A stretch of DNA of 12,528 nucleotides from DASZXJ01 sp035545895. GTDB lineage: Bacteria > Planctomycetota > Phycisphaerae > Tepidisphaerales > Tepidisphaeraceae. The stretch covers positions 1-12,528 of the forward strand of contig DASZXJ010000034.1 in the NCBI GenBank assembly GCA_035545895.1, given 5' to 3'. Every line of letters starts with the position of its first letter. The first letter of the stretch is position 1. Positions 6,757 through 12,528 of the stretch are shown in pieces. The position numbers and the translations under genes were made by a program. The notes below the pieces were generated by a model that did not search any database, was not told the origin of the DNA, and saw nothing but the letters and a program-made list of their open reading frames with translations.

Positions 6757-6800
6757 CAAATCCAAAATCCGCAATCCGACATCCAAAATCGGAATTTTGA
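6757..6800 (-). repeat. GGATT heptamer repeat, inverted copy in the divergent spacer
   Basis: Read on the minus strand, this contains CGGATTG, CGGATTT and TGGATTT in direct succession, plus a degenerate CCGATTTTGGATGT arm. It is the same family as 87-114. Here it fills most of the 80-bp region between two divergent genes, so it sits where -35 boxes or regulators would be expected. Confidence 0.7.
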
Positions 6801-6801
6801 C

Positions 6802-6807
6802 TATAAT
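6802..6807 (+). promoter_or_regulatory. Perfect TATAAT -10 box before the first M16 gene
   Basis: TATAAT ends 9 nt before the ATG at 6817, so transcription would begin about 3 nt before that codon (leaderless or nearly so). Alternatively translation could start at the in-frame TTG at 6832, which has AGGGAG (6821-6826) 5 nt upstream. No consensus -35 is seen around 6779-6784. Confidence 0.5.
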
Positions 6808-6816
6808 CCTGGGGCC

Positions 6817-8067
6817 ATGAAGGGAGCAGAGTTGGGCGAACGATATTTTCAGCACACATTTCCGAACGGCTTGACGCTTTTATGCGAAAAAATGCCGGGC
6901 ATGCAGTCGGCGGCCATGACGTTGCTGCTGCCGGCGGGCGCAGCCAGCGACCCTGCCGATCAATCCGGCACGGCTGCGGTTGTCGGAGAACTTGTCTTGC
7001 GCGGCGCCGGCCAACGCGATAGCCGGCAACTCACCGACCATCTTGATAGCCTGGGCTTGCAGCGATCGAGCAATGTGGCGGTTCACCACACACGCTTTGC
7101 CGCCTGTGGGGTGGCCGACAAGGTCATGCGCGGGCTTGAGGTCTATGCCGATATCGTGCGTCGCCCGCATCTGCCCGAAGAGGGTTTCCAGGCGGCGCGC
7201 GACCTGTCGCTGCAATCCCTCGAAAGCATCGAGGACGAACCGCGGCAAAAAGTGTCGATCAAACTCCGCGAATGGCATTGGCCAAATCCCTATGGCCGAA
7301 ATCCCATGGGCGAGAAGGAACACTTGCTTCGCCTGACGCGCGACTACTGTCAGACGGATTTTCAAAGGCGATATCATCCCCAGGACAGCATGATCGCGCT
7401 GGCGGGAAATATCGACTTTGACCAGGCCAAAGCCGCGATTGAACAACATTTTGCCGATTGGAAAGGCCCTCCCACCGATCCGATCGTGCTGACGCCACCC
7501 CCGGGCAATTACCATTTTCAAAAACAGGACAGCGAACAGACCCATATCGCGATCGCATATAAAGCACTGCCGGAAAATCATGACGAGTATTATCGCGCTC
7601 GCCTGGCGGTTGAATGTCTGAGCGGCGGAATGAGCGGACGACTCTTTACCGAAGTCCGCGAAAAGCGAGGACTCTGCTATTCCGTCGGCGCTAGTTATGC
7701 CAGCCTGAAAGGCATTGGCAGCGTGCTCGGTTACGCGGGCACCAGCAACGACCGCGCCCAGGCGACGCTCGACTGCTTTGTATCGGAATTGCATCGCCTG
7801 AGTGACGGAGTGGAAAAGGACGAACTCGACCGTGCGAAGATCGGACTGAAGGCCAGCATCATCATGTCCGGCGAATCGACCAGCTCTCGATCTGGCGCAA
7901 TCGCCCACGATTTCTTCATCCGCGGCCGGATCAGAACGCTTGATGAAATCAGCAAAGTGCTGGACGCCGTGAACGTCGATCAGGTCAACGATTACCTCAA
8001 AAAGAACAAGCCGGGCCCATTTACGATCGTGATCGTGGGACCCAAAGAACTGAAGATTCCATCATGA
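6817..8067 (+). CDS. M16-family peptidase-like protein, non-catalytic subunit with R-x6-Y
   Basis: This 416-residue protein has the two-domain M16 (pitrilysin/MPP) layout: N-terminal domain about residues 8-220, C-terminal domain about 225-416. At the place of the zinc motif it reads AVVGE (residues 54-58) in a GTAAVVGELVLRG context, so both histidines and the glutamate are lost and it cannot bind zinc in the usual way. In the C-terminal domain SGRLFTEVREKRGLCYSVGA carries R281 and Y288, the R-x6-Y pair that binds substrate in the family. It overlaps the next gene by 4 nt (ATGA), implying coupled translation. The best model is a heterodimer with the product of that gene, as reported for two-gene bacterial M16B peptidases. 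The ATG at 6817 has no good ribosome site; a TTG at 6832 (residue 6) does. It shows no signal peptide, so it is probably cytoplasmic. Confidence 0.86.
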   Translation: MKGAELGERYFQHTFPNGLTLLCEKMPGMQSAAMTLLLPAGAASDPADQSGTAAVVGELVLRGAGQRDSRQLTDHLDSLGLQRSSNVAVHHTRFAACGVADKVMRGLEVYADIVRRPHLPEEGFQAARDLSLQSLESIEDEPRQKVSIKLREWHWPNPYGRNPMGEKEHLLRLTRDYCQTDFQRRYHPQDSMIALAGNIDFDQAKAAIEQHFADWKGPPTDPIVLTPPPGNYHFQKQDSEQTHIAIAYKALPENHDEYYRARLAVECLSGGMSGRLFTEVREKRGLCYSVGASYASLKGIGSVLGYAGTSNDRAQATLDCFVSELHRLSDGVEKDELDRAKIGLKASIIMSGESTSSRSGAIAHDFFIRGRIRTLDEISKVLDAVNVDQVNDYLKKNKPGPFTIVIVGPKELKIPS

Positions 8068-9278
8068 AATTTCATCACCACCAGCTTGCCAATGGATTAG
8101 ACATTCTCGCGGAGATCAATCCCGATTCTCATTCGTTCGCAGCCGGCTTTTTTGTGAAAACCGGCTCGCGCGATGAATCGCCGCAAGTCAACGGCGTGTC
8201 TCATTTTCTCGAGCACATGATGTTCAAGGGCTCGAACAAATACACGTGGGAAGACGTCAATCGAATCTTCGATGAAATCGGCGCGCGCTACAATGCATTC
8301 ACCACGCAGGAACTGACGGCCTACTACGCCAACGTGCTGCCGGAATTCACCGAGCAGTCGATCGAACATTTATCTCATCTGGTTCGGCCCGCGATTCGGC
8401 AGCAGGATTTCGATACGGAAAAGAAAGTCATTCTCGAAGAGATTGCGATGTATCTGGATGACCCCAGCCATCGCGTATGGGAAAAACTGAATTCGATTCA
8501 TTTTGGCGAGCATCCCTTGGGCCAAAGCATTCTTGGCCCCGCCGAGCGTGTTCAGAACCTCGAACGCCAGCAGATGGCGGACTATTTCGCAAAGCGATAT
8601 GGGCCGGGAAACATGGTGCTGTCCGTCACCGGCCGAATGGATTTCGATCAGGTTGTGAAAATGGTCGAAAAATATTGTGGCGAGTGGCCTCATGTTGACG
8701 CGGTACGCAAACAGCCAGATCCCACTTTCAAACCCAATCGCGTTGCACTGGCTGATGCCAAACTAAATCGCCAATACACCATGGGCATGTTGCCCGGCCC
8801 CAGCGCGCAGGATGAACGCCGATTCGCGGCTCGCGTGCTCAGCGATGTCATCGGCGATTCCGACGGCAGCCGTCTGTATTGGGCGCTGGTCGACAACGCC
8901 ATCGCTGAAGAAGCCGATTTCAGCTTCCACCCATACGATGGTGTCGGATCGTTCTTTCTGGGTCTCACCACTTCGCCCGCCCGCGCCGAGCAGGCAATGA
9001 CCATCGCGAAAAAGGAACTCGATCGCGTGCCAACCGATTTGAACGATGAAGAAGTCGAACGCGCCAAAAATAAAATCGCCAGCGCCATCGTCCTCAGCGG
9101 CGAAAGCCCGATGGGTCGCATGCGCAGCATCGGCGCGACATGGCTATACAACCGCGAATACCGCTCGCTCGAGCAGGACATGACAACACTCGAATCGATC
9201 ACGATCGATAGCCTGCGGCAATTGATGAAGGATTTTCCGCTTGATGAAATGACCGTGGTTTCGCTTGGCCCCGCGTAG
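8064..9278 (+). CDS. M16-family zinc metallopeptidase, catalytic subunit
   Basis: This 404-residue protein carries the inverted zinc motif HxxEH as H47-F-L-E50-H51 in GVSHFLEHMMFKG. The third zinc ligand is a glutamate of LEEI (E125 or E126), followed by the typical AMYLDDPSHRVWE. AFTTQELTAYYANVLPE is also a family hallmark. In the second domain the R-x6-Y site is degenerate: at SRLYWALVDNAIAEEADF the expected Arg is Val and the expected Tyr is Glu. Catalysis and substrate binding are therefore split between this protein and the upstream one. The ATG overlaps the upstream stop codon by 4 nt. There is no signal peptide. The family cleaves peptides of modest length in a closed chamber; the physiological substrate is unknown. 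Confidence 0.92.
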   Translation: MKFHHHQLANGLDILAEINPDSHSFAAGFFVKTGSRDESPQVNGVSHFLEHMMFKGSNKYTWEDVNRIFDEIGARYNAFTTQELTAYYANVLPEFTEQSIEHLSHLVRPAIRQQDFDTEKKVILEEIAMYLDDPSHRVWEKLNSIHFGEHPLGQSILGPAERVQNLERQQMADYFAKRYGPGNMVLSVTGRMDFDQVVKMVEKYCGEWPHVDAVRKQPDPTFKPNRVALADAKLNRQYTMGMLPGPSAQDERRFAARVLSDVIGDSDGSRLYWALVDNAIAEEADFSFHPYDGVGSFFLGLTTSPARAEQAMTIAKKELDRVPTDLNDEEVERAKNKIASAIVLSGESPMGRMRSIGATWLYNREYRSLEQDMTTLESITIDSLRQLMKDFPLDEMTVVSLGPA

Positions 9279-9292
9279 ATCGAGAGTACGAT

Positions 9293-9898
9293 ATGGAAGC
9301 ACAGCCCTCCACAACGATATTAGACTACGCTACGCCGAAATCTCGTTTTAACCTAAAACGATTTTTCAAACCTCTATTAAGGTGCCTTGCGATTATCACC
9401 TTGACTACTCTGGTCGGCATGATGGTTGGTCGAGCGTTCACTTGGCCCCTCTTTCGAGCCAATCAGGTCCTCTACATTAGAGAATCCGGGTCGTTCGCTC
9501 ATGAAAATCTTCTCTGGACCTGTGTTGAAAAACTGAATAGCAGCGCATTCCAAAATGGCATTTTTCAGCAAATGACTGCAGGTGGCGTGATTCCCGCGAA
9601 TGCTCCGAAAGAATATTCGGTAACCGCTACAGTGGATCGATTGAAATTTGTTCAAATTGGAGTAACCGGTGAAAATACTACGATCGCTTCTTCAATTGCG
9701 CAGGCGATGCAGCAAGCAATTAACACATCTCTGGTTAACGTGCCAGCAGTTCGAAACGTTTCGATAGACGTCCTTGAATCAAACACCATTCGTCTTTCAT
9801 CCTGGAAGCGGCTGCCAGTTGCATTAGGCATGATCATTGGATGTCTGTTGGGCGTCGTATTCGTTGCAATAAAAATAAAGCGATTGGCCTTCCCGTAA
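9293..9898 (+). CDS. Small Wzz-like (polysaccharide co-polymerase type) membrane protein
   Basis: This 201-residue protein has a short cytoplasmic N-terminus (1-28), a first membrane helix (about 29-49, LLRCLAIITLTTLVGMMVGR), a periplasmic or external domain (50-172) and a second helix (about 173-195) with the glycine pattern LGMIIGCLLG. It ends in a basic KIKR tail. This two-helix topology and the glycine-rich second helix resemble Wzz/YveK-type chain-length regulators, but the usual proline-rich signature before the second helix is weak. It may instead be a lineage-specific membrane protein. A weak GAGAG lies 6 nt before the ATG. It starts 14 bp after the M16 gene, so co-transcription is likely. 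Base composition is visibly more AT-rich than its neighbours, and no polysaccharide genes are nearby. Confidence 0.6.
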   Translation: MEAQPSTTILDYATPKSRFNLKRFFKPLLRCLAIITLTTLVGMMVGRAFTWPLFRANQVLYIRESGSFAHENLLWTCVEKLNSSAFQNGIFQQMTAGGVIPANAPKEYSVTATVDRLKFVQIGVTGENTTIASSIAQAMQQAINTSLVNVPAVRNVSIDVLESNTIRLSSWKRLPVALGMIIGCLLGVVFVAIKIKRLAFP

Positions 9899-9901
9899 GG
9901 C
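9887..9901 (+). terminator. Weak hairpin at the stop codon of the Wzz-like gene
   Basis: GCCTT (9887-9891) and AAGGC (9897-9901) form a 5-bp stem with a CCCGT loop overlapping the TAA stop, followed by GTTTGTTGG. The stem is short and the tail is only partly T-rich, so termination is doubtful. Just downstream, TGACC/GGTCA (9920-9936) and ATTGG/CCAAT (9929-9944) can form overlapping alternative hairpins. Confidence 0.25.
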
Positions 9902-9981
9902 GTTTGTTGGACAATCCACTGACCTGCCATTGGTCAAGGCCAATATCGAAATTATCGACTGGACGATAGAATGCTCCGGCC

Positions 9982-10827
9982 ATGCAACCGCTCAATAAGA
10001 AATACACGCTCTCTGATTTGCGCAACGCTCGTTCTAGCGGCGCCAAAGTCCCCTTCCTCACCTGTTACGATTACAGCACTGCTCGCTTGATGCAGGAATC
10101 CGGCGTGCCAGCGCTCTTGGTAGGTGATTCGGCCGCGAATGTCATTCTTGGCCACCCAACCACTTTGCCGGTTTCGTTGTCTTTCATGATGGAGATCGCC
10201 GCAGCCGTGCGGCGTGGGGCGCCGCTGGCGTTTGTTGTCGCCGACATGCCGTTTGGGTCATATGCGGGCGAGATAAAACTAGGTGTTAAAAGCGCTTGCC
10301 GCATGGTGAAACTTTCGGGCTGTGACTGTGTGAAATTAGAGGTATCCGAAGGTCATGCCGGCTTGGTCCGGCAACTGGCCGATAATGGCGTCGCGGTTAT
10401 GGCGCATATCGGTCTGCGCCCGCAGGCGGTCAACGTCCTGGGGGGCTATAAATTTCAGGGTCGAACTTACGAAGAAGCACAGGGGATTTTGGCATTGGCA
10501 TTGCTCATGGAAAAGTCAGGTGCGTCTGCTTTGTTACTGGAGGCCGTACCCCCGGAAGTGGCTGCCAAAGTTGTACAAAAGGCTGCCATTCCGGTCATCG
10601 GCTGTGGTGCCGGACCTGCCTGCCACGGGTCGGTATTCGTCACCCACGATGGGATCGGACTGACGGAAAAACGGCCTCGTTTCGTACCCGTCCTGGGAGA
10701 CGTAGCGACGGTCATGAAACAAAGCTTTGCGAGTTACGTAGATAAAGTGGTCAGCGGTCAATATCCCGCCGCCGAACACCAATACGAGATGCCCTTACAA
10801 GAAAAAGAGAAATTTTCAAAAGAATAG
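9982..10827 (+). CDS. panB: 3-methyl-2-oxobutanoate hydroxymethyltransferase (ketopantoate hydroxymethyltransferase)
   Basis: This 281-residue TIM-barrel enzyme adds a hydroxymethyl group from 5,10-methylenetetrahydrofolate to 2-oxoisovalerate, the first committed step of pantothenate and CoA synthesis, in the cytoplasm with Mg2+. Visible motifs are LTCYDYSTA (27-35), VGDS with metal ligand D49 and S50, ADMPFGSY with D88, CVKLE with K118, MAHIGLRPQ with H142, LGGYKFQGR, and LLEAVPPE with the catalytic E187. Unusual for the family are AANVILGHPTT after VGDS (commonly LGMVVLGYDST), and CGAGPACHGSVFVTHD, where many homologues have an Asp and DGQVLV. Core residues are kept, so activity is expected. 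Length is slightly above the roughly 264 residues of E. coli PanB, mostly a charged tail. The ribosome site is weak. The gene follows the Wzz-like gene by 83 bp; panC and panD are not in the window. Confidence 0.92.
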   Translation: MQPLNKKYTLSDLRNARSSGAKVPFLTCYDYSTARLMQESGVPALLVGDSAANVILGHPTTLPVSLSFMMEIAAAVRRGAPLAFVVADMPFGSYAGEIKLGVKSACRMVKLSGCDCVKLEVSEGHAGLVRQLADNGVAVMAHIGLRPQAVNVLGGYKFQGRTYEEAQGILALALLMEKSGASALLLEAVPPEVAAKVVQKAAIPVIGCGAGPACHGSVFVTHDGIGLTEKRPRFVPVLGDVATVMKQSFASYVDKVVSGQYPAAEHQYEMPLQEKEKFSKE

Positions 10828-10852
10828 GTCATGTGCTGAAGGCTTATGATCT

Positions 10853-10873
10853 GGGAATTGATCTTCAAATCCC
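10853..10873. promoter_or_regulatory. Near-perfect inverted repeat upstream of the HtrA gene
   Basis: GGGAATTGA (10853-10861) and TCAAATCCC (10865-10873) pair over 9 positions with one mismatch and a 3-nt TCT centre. It lies 35 bp before the HtrA start codon. No U-tract follows on either strand, so an operator or 5'-leader hairpin is more likely than a terminator. Role unproven. Confidence 0.35.
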
Positions 10874-10896
10874 AAAAGACTTCAGGCCATTTGAAT

Positions 10897-10900
10897 GGAG
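10897..10900 (+). promoter_or_regulatory. Shine-Dalgarno deciding the HtrA start
   Basis: GGAG is followed by 8 nt and the ATG at 10909. This supports 10909 over the in-frame ATG at 10846, which would add 21 residues without a ribosome site and would disrupt the N-terminal membrane anchor. Confidence 0.7.
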
Positions 10901-10908
10901 TTAGCTTT

Positions 10909-12456
10909 ATGAGAACGTTACGAAGACTATTGGCCGGCGCGACGCTCGGCATCGTTTTGTCTGGAGCCTGGTTCATGGGTCAGAGCCTGGTTCGCAATGT
11001 GCAATTCGCGCGTGCGGAACAGGACATTCAAGCCACCCGCGCACAGATCTCCAACGTGCAGGACATGGCTGCAGTTTTCAAAGCGGTGAATAAGGTTGTT
11101 GAACCTGCCGTCGTGAAAATCGACGTCACGAAGACAATGGCCAACACCTCCGTCGGACCTCGCGGCAACCTTCGCCGATTCTTTCCGCCCGACGACAACG
11201 GCGACATGCCGCAAATCCCGCAGTTCGATATTCCGTCGCTTCCGACACCCCAGCTTAAGGGAACCGGCAGCGGCGTGATCGTGGAAAGCGACGGCAAGAT
11301 CGGTTACATCGTGACCAACAATCACGTTGCATCCGATGCCGACAAGATGACCGTCACCCTTTCCGACGGGCGCGAGATCAAGATCGCGACCGTCGTGGGG
11401 ACCGACCCCAAGAGTGATCTGGCTGTTGTGAAAATCGAAGCCGACCATCTGGTGACCGCCAAGTGGGGCGACAGTGAGACGCTTGAAAAAGGAGACATCA
11501 TTCTCGCCTTCGGCGCGCCGTTCGGCTACGTCGGTTCAATGACGCACGGCATCGTCAGCGCACTGGACCGCCACCCTGGAATCATTGACAGCAAATACAG
11601 CCAGGAAAACTTCATTCAGGTTGATGCGCCGATCAATCCGGGAAACAGCGGTGGGCCATTGGTTGACCTGCACGGCAACGTGGTTGGCATCAACACCGCC
11701 ATTGCGACCGAAAATGGCGGCTTCATGGGACTCGGCTTTGCCATTCCATCAAATCAGGCCAAGTTCATTTACGAGCAGATCAAGAACAAGGGCAAGGTTG
11801 CACGCGGCTGGCTCGGCGTGGGAATCAAGGATGTGACGATCGATCCCGACGAAATCGCCAGCCTCGGTTACACCGGCACGGGCGGCGCATTGGTGAAAGA
11901 GGTTTACCGTGACACCCCCGCATACGGCAAGCTCAAATCCGATGACATCGTGACCAGTATCAACGGCAAGAATATTGCCAGTTCGCAGGAACTCCGCAGC
12001 ACAGTAGCAGGTTCTGCTCCGGGCACGGAGATTGAGATGAAGGTCTTCCGCGACCGCAAGACCGAAAACGTGAAGATCAAGCTTGGCGAACAGCCATCGG
12101 ATGAAAACGCGTTGTCGGCGGCGACTGGAAATAACAATCGCCGAAATGACAACAATCAGACGACCGCCAACACGGTCGGCCTGCGCATCAGTGCCGCCGA
12201 TCACGATGTCCTTCAATCCTACGGAATGGATGACAGCGTGCATGGCGTGATTGTGACTAATGTTCGTCCGGGTTCACTCGCCCAGCGAGCCATGCTTCGC
12301 GCCGGCGACGTGATCACACGAGTGAACAGCACTGCAACCACTTCGGTTGACGAGTTCAATGACGCCTTGTCCAAGGCCGACCTTAAGAAAGGCGTCATGT
12401 TCCACGTCACCAACAAGGAGAGTGAACGCTCCATTTTCGTCAAGGCTGATGAATAA
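10909..12456 (+). CDS. HtrA/DegP-type serine protease with two PDZ domains
   Basis: This 515-residue protein is a membrane-anchored or secreted protease that degrades damaged envelope proteins. The N-terminus is basic followed by a hydrophobic helix (MRTLRRLLAGATLGIVLSGA), a signal anchor or uncleaved signal peptide. The trypsin-like domain spans about residues 60-295. It carries the triad His139 (VTNNHVASDAD), Asp170 (DPKSDLAVVKI) and Ser247 (NPGNSGGPLVD). PDZ1 (about 298-395) begins RGWLGVGIKDV, and PDZ2 (about 423-513) contains VHGVIVTNVRPGSLAQRA. A hydrophilic Asn/Arg-rich linker joins the PDZ domains. A Pro-rich, Asp-containing loop (about 85-115) precedes the protease core, as in DegP/DegQ relatives. 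The DegP, DegQ and DegS classes cannot be separated with certainty; two PDZ domains argue against DegS. It follows panB by 81 bp on the same strand but has its own leader and inverted repeat. Confidence 0.95.
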   Translation: MRTLRRLLAGATLGIVLSGAWFMGQSLVRNVQFARAEQDIQATRAQISNVQDMAAVFKAVNKVVEPAVVKIDVTKTMANTSVGPRGNLRRFFPPDDNGDMPQIPQFDIPSLPTPQLKGTGSGVIVESDGKIGYIVTNNHVASDADKMTVTLSDGREIKIATVVGTDPKSDLAVVKIEADHLVTAKWGDSETLEKGDIILAFGAPFGYVGSMTHGIVSALDRHPGIIDSKYSQENFIQVDAPINPGNSGGPLVDLHGNVVGINTAIATENGGFMGLGFAIPSNQAKFIYEQIKNKGKVARGWLGVGIKDVTIDPDEIASLGYTGTGGALVKEVYRDTPAYGKLKSDDIVTSINGKNIASSQELRSTVAGSAPGTEIEMKVFRDRKTENVKIKLGEQPSDENALSAATGNNNRRNDNNQTTANTVGLRISAADHDVLQSYGMDDSVHGVIVTNVRPGSLAQRAMLRAGDVITRVNSTATTSVDEFNDALSKADLKKGVMFHVTNKESERSIFVKADE

Positions 12457-12502
12457 ATCGGCACTGGGTCACTGGTTTAGTTTACAAGCAACGCCATTTT
12501 AG

Positions 12503-12519
12503 CCCCGCCGCTTGCGGGG
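12503..12519. repeat. GC-rich hairpin downstream of htrA
   Basis: CCCCGC (12503-12508) pairs with GCGGGG (12514-12519) around a CGCTT loop, 46 bp after the HtrA stop codon. It follows TTTTAG, and TTTAGCCCCG is shared with the hairpin at 42-75. It could work as a terminator, but no U-tract follows on the plus strand. The element may continue past the window edge. Confidence 0.45.
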
Positions 12520-12528
12520 GGTTGGGCG

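Noticed and set aside
6737..6859. A longer N-terminus for the thioesterase
   Set aside because: The added residues are translated heptamer repeat and would overlap the divergent gene's start. The hotdog fold begins just after 6736.
6880..7908. A 342-residue minus-strand ORF opposite the first M16 gene
   Set aside because: It is a shadow of a clear M16 coding sequence in a GC-rich region; the translation shows no domain pattern.
10846..10908. A 21-residue N-terminal extension of HtrA from the upstream ATG
   Set aside because: There is no ribosome site before 10846, whereas GGAG lies 8 nt before 10909, where a normal signal-anchor begins. The extension also overlaps the inverted repeat.

Overview
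The window looks like chromosomal DNA of a member of the Planctomycetota, possibly Phycisphaerae-like. Three things point there. The giant extracellular protein has a planctomycete-type N-terminal signature (a basic stretch, then LESRQLMS) and a C-terminal dockerin-like pair. The spacers carry GGATT-heptamer and GGTCATT repeats of a kind I recall from planctomycete intergenic DNA. The PanB is divergent. This assignment is an inference from protein style, with no marker gene in the window.

Layout. Positions 1-892 hold no intact gene. They contain a GC-rich multi-arm hairpin, two families of short degenerate repeats, and the decayed 3' end of a dicarboxylate/amino acid:cation symporter (DAACS/GltP family) with a frameshift and an internal deletion. 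A small stand-alone tRNA-binding protein (MetG-beta/CsaA type, 893-1288, +) runs convergently, 12 bp away, into a giant secreted protein (1301-6226, -). The giant protein follows a 4HBT thioesterase (6335-6736, -) on the same strand. A short divergent spacer (6737-6816) with another heptamer repeat separates these from a + strand run: two M16 peptidase-family proteins (6817-8067 and 8064-9278, 4-nt overlap), a small Wzz-like two-helix membrane protein (9293-9898), ketopantoate hydroxymethyltransferase PanB (9982-10827) and an HtrA/DegP-type protease with two PDZ domains (10909-12456). The window ends in another GC-rich hairpin.

How the genes work together. The M16 pair looks like one heteromeric peptidase: the second protein carries the zinc site (HFLEH plus a downstream LEEI), while the first has lost it but keeps the R-x6-Y substrate-binding pair that the second lacks. 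HtrA is a likely envelope quality-control protease. PanB supplies pantothenate/CoA synthesis, and the thioesterase probably acts on acyl-CoA or acyl-ACP. No single pathway unites the window.

The most striking object is the giant protein. Its 21 repeats of about 50-62 residues fall into three blocks of seven (389, 390 and 394 residues), and the linker between repeats is atypical exactly at the 7/8 and 14/15 junctions. This suggests three consecutive seven-bladed beta-propellers, followed by an Ig-like domain, a dockerin pair and a long Pro/Ala/Val tail with a Lys/His-rich stretch. I see no CRISPR array, tRNA, rRNA, transposase or phage gene, and no clearly new multi-gene defence or mobile system.
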